A program made the position numbers and the translations under genes. Below are positions 1-10,181 of a DNA stretch of 64,000 nt, one piece after another. The notes below the pieces were generated by a model. That model searched no databases. It was given only the letters and a program-made list of their open reading frames with translations, and was not told where the DNA came from. How positions within the stretch are numbered: position 1 is the stretch's first letter; every line of letters begins with the position of its first letter. The DNA is from Svornostia abyssi (lineage in GTDB: Bacteria; Actinomycetota; Thermoleophilia; Solirubrobacterales; Solirubrobacteraceae), in contig CP088295.1 in assembly GCA_024666565.1 (NCBI GenBank), positions 62,001-126,000 of the forward strand. Reading direction: 5' to 3'.

Positions 1-583
1 CATCGCGGCGCCGGTGCAGACGAGCGCCGAGAGGACATCGGGCCGCACGCGGCCGGCGACCGGGTCGCTGACCAGGATGTAGGTGCTGTACACGAGCGCG
101 GCGCTCAAGCTCAGCGCCACGCCGAGCGGGTCGAGCCGCCCCGTGCCGACGGTCGCGACGACCAGGACGAGCCCGGTCGAGGCCAGCACGAGCGCGGCGG
201 CCCTCCGGCGGTCGAACCGGTCGCGGCCGAGCAGGACCGCGGCGACGGCGACCATGGCCGGGAAGGTGTAGAGGAAGAGGGTGAGCAGCGACGCGTCGAG
301 GCGCTGCAACGCGGCGAAGTAGCAGCCGGCCTGGATCGCGTAGCCCGGCGGCGCCGAGCCCGAGTCCGGCGGCGACGTCGCGGCGCGGCAGTCCCCGCAG
401 GGCATCCCGGGCTCCGCGGCTCGCGAGGACGACCAGCCAGAAGAGCGCGGCGGCGAGCGCGAACCGCACGACGAGCAGCGTGCCGGTGGTCGCCCCGCCG
501 TCGTAGGCGAGCTTGCCGAAGACCGCCATCGCGCCGAAGCCGACGCCCGAGGCGAGGATCATGAGGGTGCCGGAGGACCGCAC
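1..583 (-). pseudogene. EamA/DMT-family transporter, frameshifted and cut by the window edge
   Basis: The minus strand reads as a drug/metabolite-transporter (EamA) permease with successive hydrophobic helices. It starts at GTG 583 (or ATG 562) and continues past base 1, so the C-terminal half is missing. The helical reading is in one frame to about base 346 and in another below it. One surplus base in the CCC run at 344-346 explains the break; without it the text reads GAAGYAIQAGCYFAAL. The family exports small metabolites or amino acids across the inner membrane, and its substrate cannot be told here. It is divergent from the LysR gene at 660, which is a common regulator-exporter arrangement. 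Sequencing error is more likely than decay. Confidence 0.7.
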
Positions 584-629
584 GGGCCGGGATCCTGCCG
601 AGCCAAAGCGTCAGAAGCGATTCGTTTTG

Positions 630-644
630 CTGAGCATGACTCAG
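630..644. promoter_or_regulatory. Inverted repeat in the EamA/LysR divergent promoter
   Basis: CTGAG-CATGA-CTCAG is a perfect 5-bp inverted repeat with a 5-bp spacer. It lies 15 bp upstream of the LysR start in the 76-bp gap shared with the divergent exporter. LysR proteins usually bind dyads of this size (T-N11-A) near their own promoter, so this is a candidate autoregulatory operator. The assignment is inferred from position and symmetry. Confidence 0.4.
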
Positions 645-659
645 TAGTTTTTCTTTACG

Positions 660-1580
660 ATGCTGGATCTTCGCCGCCTGCGGCTGCTGCGCGAACTGCA
701 CGAGCGGGGCACGATCGCGGCCGTTGCCGACGCCCTGCAGTTCACGCCGTCCGCCGTCTCCCAGCAGCTCGCGATCCTCGAGCGCGAGGCCGGCGTCCCG
801 CTCCTCGTGCGTGCCGGCCGCGGCGTCCGGCTCACGGACCCGGCGCTCACGCTCGTCGAGCACGCGGACGCGCTGCTCGAACGCGTCGCCCTCGCCGAGG
901 CCGACCTGGCGGCGGCCGGTGGGACGGTGAGCGGCCGCGCGCGGATCGCGACCTTCCAGTCAGCCGCCCTCCGGCTCGTCATGCCCGCGATGGAGTCGCT
1001 GGCGCGCGACGCGCCCCGGCTGCGCTGCGAGCTGGTCGAAGCCGAACCCGAGCGCTCCCTGCCGGCCGTCGCGCTCGGCGACTACGACGTCGCGCTCTGC
1101 GACGAGTGGCAGCACCAGCCTCGGCGGATGCCGGGCGGAGTCGAGCGCCACGAGCTCGTCCGCGACCCGGTGCTCGTCGTGCTCCCTGCGCGCCACCCGG
1201 TCGCCCTCGCGCACCCCGAGGCGGTGCCGCTCGCCGCACTCGCCGGGGAGACGTGGACGACCGGCCACGAGGAGATGGGGTGGGACGAGATGACGCGGCG
1301 CACATGCCTGGAGCACGGCGGGTTCGACCCGGACATCCGTCACCGGACGAACGACGCGATCGTCAGCCTGGAGCTCGTGGCCCGCGGGCTCACCGTGACG
1401 CTGCTCCCCGGGCTCGTGGTCCCGGGCAGCCACCCCGGGGTCGAGGTCCGGCCCATCGCCGAGGCGCCCGTGCGGCGGACGATCTTCGCCGCGACGCGAG
1501 CCGCCGACGGTGCGCGGCCCTCGACGCGGGCGCTGCTGGACGCGGTGCGGGACGCCGCGGCGGCCGTGCAGTTCGTCTGA
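660..1580 (+). CDS. LysR-family transcriptional regulator
   Basis: This 306-residue protein has the size and layout of the LysR family. A winged helix-turn-helix lies at residues 2-60 (GTIAAVADALQFTPSAVSQQ followed by LEREAGVPLLVR), and a periplasmic-binding-protein-like effector domain runs from about residue 90. It starts at ATG 660, with no strong ribosome site. The divergent EamA exporter at 583 is its most likely target, so export of an amino acid or metabolite in response to that compound is a reasonable guess. The effector is unknown. Confidence 0.88.
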   Translation: MLDLRRLRLLRELHERGTIAAVADALQFTPSAVSQQLAILEREAGVPLLVRAGRGVRLTDPALTLVEHADALLERVALAEADLAAAGGTVSGRARIATFQSAALRLVMPAMESLARDAPRLRCELVEAEPERSLPAVALGDYDVALCDEWQHQPRRMPGGVERHELVRDPVLVVLPARHPVALAHPEAVPLAALAGETWTTGHEEMGWDEMTRRTCLEHGGFDPDIRHRTNDAIVSLELVARGLTVTLLPGLVVPGSHPGVEVRPIAEAPVRRTIFAATRAADGARPSTRALLDAVRDAAAAVQFV

Positions 1581-1583
1581 CGG

Positions 1584-2306
1584 TCAGCCGAGGATGTCGG
1601 CCAGTGTGGTCCCGCTGACCACCGACTCGGGCCGCTCCGCCACCACGTCGCTCCCCGGCCGCGCGTCGTCGTCCTTGCGCTTGATCAGCAGCCACTGCGG
1701 CTTGCCCCCGTCGGGCCGGGTGCGCTGCAGCGCAAAGCCGCTGCGCAGCTTCTCGCCGCGCAGCACGAAGACGGCATGGCCGCGCTCGAGCGCCTCGGGC
1801 CACGGCACCCGCCCGCCCTGCTCGTAGACGCCGCGGTCCCAGACGATGACGCCGCCGTCGCCGAGCGGCCCCTCGACGTCGTTGTGCCCGGTGTCGTGGT
1901 CGGCGACCTCGATCGCCATCCGCTTCTGCGCCGGATCCATCGACGGCCCTTTCGGCACCGCCCAGGAGCGCATGACGCCGTCGACTTCGAGCCGCAGGTC
2001 GAAGTGGTGGGCGGTGGCCTGGTGCTCCTGGACGACGAAGACCCCGGCAGGCACGCCGCGGATCGCGAACTGCTCGTGCCCCTCGACCTTTGCGCGGGTG
2101 GGCTCGACCGTGCGGTCGTCCTCGGCGAGGAACGCGATGAGCGCATCGACGTCGTCGGGGTCGCCCTCGACGTGGACCCGGGTGAGCCCGTCCTCGTCGC
2201 AGCGCACCCAGCCCAGCACGCCGAGCTCATGGGCCCGATGCACGGTCGCCCGGCGGCTGATGTCCCCGCGCACGGTCGCGCGGATGGCCTCGTGTCCCGG
2301 CGTCAT
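1584..2306 (-). CDS. Acylphosphatase-like domain fused to a LigD-type 3'-phosphoesterase domain
   Basis: Residues 1-75 follow the acylphosphatase fold (ATVRG, then LGVLGWVR, VEGDPDDVDALIAFL and EQFAIRG). However, the catalytic QGVGFR-type loop is missing and the usual Asn after GWVR is Cys, so this half should be inactive. The rest matches the 3'-phosphoesterase module of bacterial DNA ligase D: HHFDLRLE with the metal-binding His and Asp, WAVPKGPSMDP, then VIVWDRG and QWLLIKRKD. That module trims 3'-phosphate and ribonucleotide ends in non-homologous end joining. No ligase, polymerase or Ku gene is nearby. An upstream extension to 2444 is in frame but reads like noncoding sequence, so ATG 2306 is preferred. 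Confidence 0.78.
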   Translation of the reverse strand: MTPGHEAIRATVRGDISRRATVHRAHELGVLGWVRCDEDGLTRVHVEGDPDDVDALIAFLAEDDRTVEPTRAKVEGHEQFAIRGVPAGVFVVQEHQATAHHFDLRLEVDGVMRSWAVPKGPSMDPAQKRMAIEVADHDTGHNDVEGPLGDGGVIVWDRGVYEQGGRVPWPEALERGHAVFVLRGEKLRSGFALQRTRPDGGKPQWLLIKRKDDDARPGSDVVAERPESVVSGTTLADILG

Positions 2307-2412
2307 GCGCACAGCCTGACACCGACCCGGGATGGCGCGCGCCCGCGCCGCACTGGCGCGCATCGGGGCGCCAAGCGGGGAACGGGGTACCCGCTTCGCG
2401 CCCCGATACGCA

Positions 2413-2438
2413 GAAGGGGCGCCCGCAGGCGCCCCTTC
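2413..2438 (-). terminator. Hairpin downstream of fadB
   Basis: A perfect 11-bp stem (GAAGGGGCGCC, 2413-2423, with its complement at 2428-2438) closes a 4-base loop just after the fadB stop. No T-tract follows, as is common in GC-rich actinobacteria. It probably ends the fadA-fadB transcript before the phosphoesterase gene. Confidence 0.55.
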
Positions 2439-2462
2439 GCTCACTTCAGCTGCTGACGACGA

Positions 2463-4673
2463 CTACGCCGGGACCGCCACGGCGTCGTCGCTGTAGACCT
2501 CGCCGGCCTCGGCCTTCGCGACCAGGGACGCCGGCGGCTCGAAGCGGCTGCCGTACGTCGCGGCCAGCTCACGCGCCCGCGCGACGAACGCCGCCGGGCC
2601 GGTGACCTCGGCGTCGTCGGCGTGCGGGTAGCCGTTGATGTACTGCAGCACGCCGCCCGACCACGCCGGGAAGCCGATCCCGAAGATCGAGCCGATGTTC
2701 GCGTCGGCGACCGACTCGATGACGCCCTCGTCGACGCACTTGACCGTCTCGATGGCCTCGGCGAAGAGCATGCGCTCCTTCATGTCCTCGAACGGGACGT
2801 CGAAGTTCTCGCCGCCCCACTCCTCCTTCAGGACCTTGGACAGGCCGGTGCGCTTGCCGTCCTCGTAGTCGTAGAAGCCCGCGCCGGCGAGCTTGCCGCC
2901 GCGCTCGAGCTCGAGCATGCGGTCGATGACGCTGAAGGACGGGTGGTCCTCCCACGTGCCGCCCTCGGCCTCGATGGCCTCCTTGGACGCCTTGCGGATC
3001 TTCGCCATCAGGCCGAGGTTCAGCTCGTCGGAGAGCTGGAGCACCGGCGCGGGGTAGCCCGCCTGCGAGGACGCCTGCTCGATCGACGGCGCCGGGACGC
3101 CCTCGGTCAGCATCGCGATGCCCTCGTTGATGAACGTGCCGATCACGCGGCTCGTGAAGAACCCGCGCGAGTCGTTGACGACGATCGGCGTCTTCTTGAT
3201 CTGCTTGGCGAAGTCCAGCGAGCGGTACAGGACCTCGTCGCTGGTCTTCTCGCCCTTGATGATCTCCAGCAGCGGCATCTTGTCCACGGGGGAGAAGAAG
3301 TGCAGGCCGATGAAGTCGGCGGGGCGCGACACGCCCTCGGCCAGGCCGGTGATCGGCAGGGTCGAGGTGTTGGAGCCCAGGACGGCGTCGGGCTTGAGGT
3401 ACGGCTCGATCTCGGCGAAGACCTGCGCCTTGACCTTCGGGTCCTCGAAGACGGCCTCGATGACGAGGTCGGCGTCCTGCGCGGCGGCCGGGTCGGTCGT
3501 CGGCGTGATGCGCGCCAGCAGCGCGTCGGCCTTCTCCTGCGTCATGCGGCCGCGGCTGACGGCCTTCTCGACGAGACCCTGCGAGTAGCCCTTGCCGCGC
3601 TCGGCGGCCGCCTGGTCGATGTCCTTGAGGACGACCTCGATGCCGGCCTTCGCGCAGACGAACGCGATGGCCGCGCCCATCATGCCTGCGCCGAGGACGA
3701 TCGCCTTCTCCGACTTCCACGCGGGGATGTCGGCGGGGCGGTCGCGCTCGCCGTTGACGCGCTGGAGGTCGAAGAAGAACGCCTGCGTCATGTTCTTCGC
3801 GACCTGGCCCGTCACGAGGTCGGCGAAGTACCGGCCCTCGATCTCGAACGCCGTCTCGATGTCGACCTGCGCACCCTCGACGGCCGCGGCCATGATGTGG
3901 TGCGGCGCCGGGTAGTTCGCGCCCTTGAGCTGCTTGCGCAGGTTGGCCGGGAACGCCGGGAGGTTCATCGCGAGCTTCGGGTTGCTCGGCAGGCCGCCGG
4001 GCATCCTGTAGCCCTTGACGTCCCACGGCTGCGCGATGTCCTCGCCCGCCTCGGCGATGAACTTCTTCGCCGCGGGGATGAGGTCGTCCGGCGAGGCGAC
4101 GAGCTCCTCGACGAGGCCGATCTCCTTCGCCTTCTCCGGGCGCAGGCGCTTGCCCTCGAGCAGTACCTGCATGAGGCCGTTGACGATGCCGAGCTTGCGC
4201 GTGACACGCACGACGCCGCCGGCGCCCGGGAGCAGACCGAGGGAGACCTCGGGGAGGCCGAGCTGGATCTTCGGGCTGTCGACCACGATGATGCGGTGCG
4301 TCGACAGGCAGATCTCCAGGCCGCCGCCGAGCGCCGCGCCGTTGACGCAGCTGACGACCGGCTTGCCGAGGGTCTCGAGACGACGCAGCGCGCCCTTGAT
4401 GACGCGGCCGCCCTCGATGATCTCGGGGGTGTTCTCCGGCTTGGCCTGGATGAGGTCGTTCAGGTCGCCGCCGGCGAAGAAGGTCTTCTTCGCGCTGACG
4501 ATGATGACGCCCTTGATGTCGTCCTTCTCGGCCTCGAGACGGTCGACGGTGGCGACCAGCGACTTGACGAACTCCTCGTTCATCGTGTTCGCCGACTGGT
4601 TCGGATCGTCCAGCGTCAGCGTGACGATGCCGTCGCTGTCGCGGTCGTAGCGGATGGTCGTGCTCTCACTCAT
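2463..4673 (-). CDS. fadB: Trifunctional-type enoyl-CoA hydratase / 3-hydroxyacyl-CoA dehydrogenase
   Basis: This 736-residue protein is the alpha subunit of fatty-acid beta-oxidation. It hydrates trans-2-enoyl-CoA and oxidises 3-hydroxyacyl-CoA with NAD. The N-terminal crotonase domain (about 1-210) has the oxyanion segment NGAALGGGLE and a second acidic site in LPEVSLGLLPG. The NAD-binding domain begins near residue 325 (VLGAGMMG), followed by NTSTLPITGLA and IGLHFFSP with the catalytic His, and a 3HCDH C-terminal domain. It starts 11 bp after fadA with an AGGAGA ribosome site, so the two are one operon and probably form one complex. Length and motifs are typical of the FadB/FadJ family. 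Confidence 0.93.
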   Translation of the reverse strand: MSESTTIRYDRDSDGIVTLTLDDPNQSANTMNEEFVKSLVATVDRLEAEKDDIKGVIIVSAKKTFFAGGDLNDLIQAKPENTPEIIEGGRVIKGALRRLETLGKPVVSCVNGAALGGGLEICLSTHRIIVVDSPKIQLGLPEVSLGLLPGAGGVVRVTRKLGIVNGLMQVLLEGKRLRPEKAKEIGLVEELVASPDDLIPAAKKFIAEAGEDIAQPWDVKGYRMPGGLPSNPKLAMNLPAFPANLRKQLKGANYPAPHHIMAAAVEGAQVDIETAFEIEGRYFADLVTGQVAKNMTQAFFFDLQRVNGERDRPADIPAWKSEKAIVLGAGMMGAAIAFVCAKAGIEVVLKDIDQAAAERGKGYSQGLVEKAVSRGRMTQEKADALLARITPTTDPAAAQDADLVIEAVFEDPKVKAQVFAEIEPYLKPDAVLGSNTSTLPITGLAEGVSRPADFIGLHFFSPVDKMPLLEIIKGEKTSDEVLYRSLDFAKQIKKTPIVVNDSRGFFTSRVIGTFINEGIAMLTEGVPAPSIEQASSQAGYPAPVLQLSDELNLGLMAKIRKASKEAIEAEGGTWEDHPSFSVIDRMLELERGGKLAGAGFYDYEDGKRTGLSKVLKEEWGGENFDVPFEDMKERMLFAEAIETVKCVDEGVIESVADANIGSIFGIGFPAWSGGVLQYINGYPHADDAEVTGPAAFVARARELAATYGSRFEPPASLVAKAEAGEVYSDDAVAVPA

Positions 4674-4684
4674 CTGTGTGTCTC

Positions 4685-5902
<1,218 letters not shown>

Positions 5903-5983
5903 GGATCGACTCCTGATGAGGGTGGTGCCCGCCGAGAGACCCGCGGGCGGTGAAGGGGACGCTACCGCCGTCGCAGCGCCGTC

Positions 5984-6011
5984 ACTACATCGTAGTTGGC
6001 CAGCCAGCCAA
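5984..6011. promoter_or_regulatory. Adjacent inverted repeats upstream of fadAB
   Basis: ACTAC-ATC-GTAGT (5984-5996) is directly joined to TTGGC-CAGCCA-GCCAA (5996-6011). Both are perfect dyads, 80-110 bp upstream of the fadA start. Beta-oxidation operons are commonly repressed by TetR- or GntR-type acyl-CoA sensors that bind such dyads, so this is a candidate operator pair. The binding protein is not identified. Confidence 0.4.
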
Positions 6012-6082
6012 GTGTCGTGCGATGCCCACATTCCGGGCGCGTACGCGTGTGTGCGCGCGACACTCCGCGGGGTCGGTACCCC

Positions 6083-7498
6083 CTACGTGCTCGCCTTCCG
6101 CGGCGCATGCGGCAGCTGCACGCAGAAGGCCGTGCGCCCCGGCGCGCTCTCCAGCGTCATCCGGCCCTGGTGGCGGTCCTCGATGATCCGCCGCGAGGTG
6201 TCGAGCCCCATGCCCGTCCCCTCGCCGACGCCCTTCGTGGTGAAGAAGGGATCGAACACGCGGCGCTGGAGGTCCTCCGGGATGCCCGGTCCGTCGTCGG
6301 CGATGACCACCTCGACACCGTTGCCGTTCCATGCGCGCGTGGTGATGGTGATCGTCCCGGTGTCCCCGAGCGCGCTGATCGCGTTGTCGAGCACGTTGGT
6401 CCACACCTGGTTGAGCTCCGAGCCGTAGACGCAGATCGGCGTCAGCCCCTCGGCGTACTCGCGCACGACCTCGATCGACGAATGCTTGAGCTTGTGGCTG
6501 AGGATGGTGAGCGTCGCCTCGAGCCCCTCATGGACGTCGGCCTCGACGAGGTCGCCCTGGTCCATGTACGCGTAGGCCTTCATCGCGCCCACGAGCGACG
6601 ACATCCTGTCCGTGCTCTCACGCAGTTCGTCGGCCAGCTCGCGCGCGGTCAGGGATGCCGCCACCCAGCGGACCGCGGCCTCCGTCGCGGCCCCGGCGAC
6701 GGCGACGAGCTGCTCCATCCATCCCTCGTCGACGCCCGCGCGCGCGAGGGGCTCGGCGTACTTCCACGCGTCGGTCACGCCCTGGTCCTCGAGCAGTTCG
6801 AGCAGCCGGTCCTCGCGGTCGGAGATCGCGAGCGGGCTCTTGTCCTGGATCGTGCAGGCGGCGAACGTGGCCACCGCCTGGTCGTGGAGGTCGACGAACG
6901 TGGCGGCGTCCTCGCGCTCGACCCCGGACTCCACGAACGTCCGCAGCGCACCCGTGACGGCGTCGAGCGACAGCGCGAGCTGGTCGGCGCTCCGCTTCGC
7001 CGCGGCGGCCGGGTTGTTCAGCTCGTGCGCGAGCCCCGCGGCCATGGTGCCGAGCGACGCGAGCTTCTCGCGGCGCATCTCGTTGCCCTCCACCCGCGAG
7101 ATCACCGGGCGGAACTGCCGCATGATCCTCAGGAACACCGGCCGCTGCGCGAAGACCAGGCCGCGGAAGTCGTCGGGCTGGACGATCCCGAGCCGGGTCC
7201 GCTCGACCACGCGGAACGACAGATTCGGCGCCTGCTCGGTCAGCACCGAGATCGCCCCGAGCCACGTCGGCGCGACCTGCTGATGGTCGACTTCCGACGA
7301 GCCGTCGTCGTGATGGCGGATCCCGTCGAGGCGGCCTTCGAGCAGGAGGAGAAACGTCCACGGGATGTCCTCGCCGCGGAGGACCACCTCGCCGGCCTCC
7401 AGCCAGCGTTCCTCCGTCACCGCCGCCCACGCGGCGCGCTCGTCCTCACCCACCTCGTCGAAGAGGTCGATCGGCGCGAGGTCGGCTGCGGTGATCAT
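6083..7498 (-). CDS. Sensor histidine kinase with N-terminal cyclic-nucleotide-binding-like domain
   Basis: This 471-residue soluble kinase starts with a cNMP-binding/CRP-like domain (about 12-125) instead of a membrane sensor. The phosphoacceptor His is near residue 158 in LAHELNNP. The ATPase domain is C-terminal, with the N box in NVLDNAISAL, G1 box DDGPGIP, an F box in FDPFFTT and G2 box GTGMGLDTSRRI. Its start codon overlaps the stop of the upstream receiver-reductase gene by four bases, so the pair is translationally coupled and that protein is the likely phosphotransfer partner. The ligand of the sensor domain is unknown. Confidence 0.88.
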   Translation of the reverse strand: MITAADLAPIDLFDEVGEDERAAWAAVTEERWLEAGEVVLRGEDIPWTFLLLLEGRLDGIRHHDDGSSEVDHQQVAPTWLGAISVLTEQAPNLSFRVVERTRLGIVQPDDFRGLVFAQRPVFLRIMRQFRPVISRVEGNEMRREKLASLGTMAAGLAHELNNPAAAAKRSADQLALSLDAVTGALRTFVESGVEREDAATFVDLHDQAVATFAACTIQDKSPLAISDREDRLLELLEDQGVTDAWKYAEPLARAGVDEGWMEQLVAVAGAATEAAVRWVAASLTARELADELRESTDRMSSLVGAMKAYAYMDQGDLVEADVHEGLEATLTILSHKLKHSSIEVVREYAEGLTPICVYGSELNQVWTNVLDNAISALGDTGTITITTRAWNGNGVEVVIADDGPGIPEDLQRRVFDPFFTTKGVGEGTGMGLDTSRRIIEDRHQGRMTLESAPGRTAFCVQLPHAPRKAST

Positions 7499-9180
7499 GC
7501 GTCCGCCAGGTACTCGTGGATGAACTGGACCGCCATCGAGCCCTCGCCGACCGCGGAGGCGACGCGCTTGATCGACCGGGACCGCACGTCGCCGGCGACG
7601 AAGACGCCGGGCAGCGAGCTCTCGAGCAGGTGCGGATCGCGATCGCGCGCCAGCGGCCAGCGCAGGTCGCCGTCCAGCGCGGACACGTCGGCGCCCGCCA
7701 GGACGAACCCGCGCGGGTCGCGCGCGACCCGGTCGCCGAGCCAGTCGGTGTGGGGCGCCGCGCCGATGAAGACGAACATCGCGCTCGCATCGATGGTCTC
7801 GATCGGCGTCCCGTCCTTCGCGGCGAGGTCGAGCCGCTGGAGGCGGCCGTCACCGTGCGCGGCGGCGACCACCGTCTCGGTCCGCACCTCGATGTTGTCG
7901 ATCCCCTCGATCTGCTCGATGAGGTAGTGCGACATGGACTTCTCCAGCGAGTCGGCGCGCACGAGGATCGTCACCTTCGCGGCGCGCCGCGCCAGGAACA
8001 CCGCGGCCTGGCCGGCGGAGTTCGCGCCGCCCACGACGACGACCTCCTGCTCGGCGCACGCGTCCGCCTCGGCCATCGCGGCGCCGTAGTACACCCCGGC
8101 GCCGGTGAGTTCGGCGACACCAGGGGCATCCAGCAGCCGGTACGACACGCCGCTGGCCACGAGCACCGTGTGCCCGGCCAGCTCGTCGCCACCACCGAGC
8201 CGGACGACCCGCTGCGGGCCGCGCGCGTCGAGGCCCACGACCTCCTGCACCGTCAGCACCTCGGCGCCGAACCGGCGGGCCTGGTCAAGCGCCCGGCGTG
8301 CCAGCTCGCTCCCCGACAGGCCGTTGGGGAAGCCCAGGTAGTTCTCGATCCTCGACGACTGCCCGGCCTGACCGCCCGGCGCCTCCCGTTCCACGAGCAC
8401 GGTCCGCAGGCCCTCCGACGCGCCGTACACCGCGGCCGCCAGACCCGCCGGGCCGCCGCCCACGATCACCAGGTCGTAGAAGTCCAGCTCGGCGTGGCGG
8501 GCGATCCCCAGCCGGTCGGCCAGCTCGAGCGTCGTCGGCTGCGTCAGCGTCGTGCCGTCGCGCAGCAGCACGATCGGCAGGCGGGATTCCTCCTCGCCCG
8601 ACAGGGTCAGCAGCTGCCGCGCCTCGGCGTCGCGGTCGACGTCCAGCCACTGGTACGGGACCCGGTTGCGCGCGAGGAAGTCCCGCGCCTCGTGGCTGGC
8701 GGGGTTGAACCGGTGCCCGACGACGCGGGCGCTGACGTCCATGAGCGCGGCGTCGGCCTGCCAGTCGCCGAGCAGGTCGTCGAGCGTCGGGTACAACCGC
8801 TCGTCCGGCGGATCCCACGGCTTGAGGAGGTAGTAGTCGGTCTGCGCCGCGTTGATCGCGGCGATCGCCGCCTCCGTGTCCGCGTACGCCGTGAGCAGCA
8901 CGCGCTTGGCCAGCGGGTAGAGGTCGCGCGCGGCGCTCAGCAGTGACACCCCGTCACCGTCGGGCATGCGCTGGTCGCTCAAGATGAGGGCGACGGCCTC
9001 GCCGCGCCGGCGCAGCTCCTCCAGCACGCCGCGCGCCTCGTTGCCGGACGTCGCACGGACGATTCGGTAGTCACCGCCGTAGCGCGCCCGCAGGTCACGT
9101 GCGACGGCCGCCAGCACGGCGGGTTCGTCGTCCACCGCGAGGAGGACGGGGCGGCGGGCGGCAGGCTCCACAGTGCTCAC
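7495..9180 (-). CDS. Response-regulator receiver fused to thioredoxin-like and thioredoxin-reductase-like flavoprotein
   Basis: About 561 residues in three parts. A receiver domain (about 10-135) has an acidic pocket in VDDEP, the phospho-accepting Asp in LSDQRMP and the conserved Lys in LLKPW. A glutaredoxin-like fold follows (about 150-225). A two-dinucleotide-domain flavoprotein starts at VIVGGGPAGLAAAVYGAS and has a second NADPH site at VVVVGGANSAGQAA. The position that carries the redox-active CxxC in true thioredoxin reductases reads YYGAAMAEADAC, so disulfide reduction in the usual way is unlikely. This lack is typical of the fused family. GTG 9180 fits the receiver better than ATG 9243, which would leave only 11 bp to the divergent SDR gene. 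Confidence 0.85.
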   Translation of the reverse strand: MSTVEPAARRPVLLAVDDEPAVLAAVARDLRARYGGDYRIVRATSGNEARGVLEELRRRGEAVALILSDQRMPDGDGVSLLSAARDLYPLAKRVLLTAYADTEAAIAAINAAQTDYYLLKPWDPPDERLYPTLDDLLGDWQADAALMDVSARVVGHRFNPASHEARDFLARNRVPYQWLDVDRDAEARQLLTLSGEEESRLPIVLLRDGTTLTQPTTLELADRLGIARHAELDFYDLVIVGGGPAGLAAAVYGASEGLRTVLVEREAPGGQAGQSSRIENYLGFPNGLSGSELARRALDQARRFGAEVLTVQEVVGLDARGPQRVVRLGGGDELAGHTVLVASGVSYRLLDAPGVAELTGAGVYYGAAMAEADACAEQEVVVVGGANSAGQAAVFLARRAAKVTILVRADSLEKSMSHYLIEQIEGIDNIEVRTETVVAAAHGDGRLQRLDLAAKDGTPIETIDASAMFVFIGAAPHTDWLGDRVARDPRGFVLAGADVSALDGDLRWPLARDRDPHLLESSLPGVFVAGDVRSRSIKRVASAVGEGSMAVQFIHEYLADA

Positions 9181-9254
9181 GACGCGGACACTAGTAACCG
9201 CGTCAACCGCGCCTTTCGACACACGCGGTAGGAAATCCGGCATAGTGCGCCGCC

Positions 9255-10094
9255 ATGCCCCGCACGAAGCCCCCGACCATCAACGGCCAGACCGCCGTCA
9301 TCACCGGCGCCGGCTCCGGCATCGGCCGCGCGTTCGCCCAGCGTCTCGCACGTCATGGCTGCCCCGTCGCGCTCATCGACTGGAACGAGGAGAGCCTCGA
9401 GGAGACGGCGTCCACCATCGACGGGCCCGTGCTGACCCGCAAGGTCGACGTGCGCGACCGTCAGGCGCAGATGGTCTTCGCCGCCGAGGTTTCCGAGTGG
9501 GCGCCGAAGCCCATCGGCGTGGTCTTCAACAACGCGGGCGTCACCGCCACGCAGACCATCGCCGAGGCGGCGGTCGAGGACGACGAGTGGGTGCTGCAGG
9601 TCAACCTCGACGGCGTCATCCACGGCATCCGGTCGTTCCTGCCGATCCTGCTCAAGCAGAACTCCGGCGTCATCGTGAACACGTCGAGCGTCTTCGGCCT
9701 CATGGGCTTCCCCGGCCAGAGCGCGTACTGCGCGTCGAAGTTCGCGGTGCGCGGCTACACCGAGTCGCTGCGCCACGAGCTGCGCGGCACCGGTGTGCGC
9801 GCGATCGCCGTGCATCCCGGGGGCATCAAGACGAACATCCTCGCCAACGCCCGCTTCCACTCCGACCCGTCCGGCCAGGCCCAGAGCCACGAGGAGGCCG
9901 CCGCCGCGTTCCAGAAGCTCGCGATGACGACGCCGGAGAAGGCGGCGAAGATCATCCACCGCGGGATCGAGCGCGGGCAGGCCCGGATCCGCATCGGCGG
10001 CGACGCGGTGGCGATCGACTGGCTCACGCGCGCGGCGCCCAGCCGGTACTACGACGTGATCGACCGCCTGATGCCGCTCGCGACGCGCCGCTGA
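9255..10094 (+). CDS. SDR-family NAD(P)-dependent oxidoreductase
   Basis: This 279-residue classical short-chain dehydrogenase has the nucleotide-binding TGAGSGIG motif near residue 18, NNAG, and the catalytic Ser of NTSSVFG followed by YCASK. The C-terminal 60 residues are family-specific, resembling SDRs that act on lipid or alcohol substrates in actinobacteria. The substrate cannot be inferred. It is divergent from the receiver-reductase gene and stands alone. TAGTGC lies six bases before the ATG, so the transcript may have almost no leader. Confidence 0.88.
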   Translation: MPRTKPPTINGQTAVITGAGSGIGRAFAQRLARHGCPVALIDWNEESLEETASTIDGPVLTRKVDVRDRQAQMVFAAEVSEWAPKPIGVVFNNAGVTATQTIAEAAVEDDEWVLQVNLDGVIHGIRSFLPILLKQNSGVIVNTSSVFGLMGFPGQSAYCASKFAVRGYTESLRHELRGTGVRAIAVHPGGIKTNILANARFHSDPSGQAQSHEEAAAAFQKLAMTTPEKAAKIIHRGIERGQARIRIGGDAVAIDWLTRAAPSRYYDVIDRLMPLATRR

Positions 10095-10181
10095 GAGCAC
10101 TTCCTCCAACTTTCATACTGTTCGTGGACGGGTGACCCGCTCGCGCCCTCCTGACTCAAGATTCCGGAGCCAGCCGCCGAC

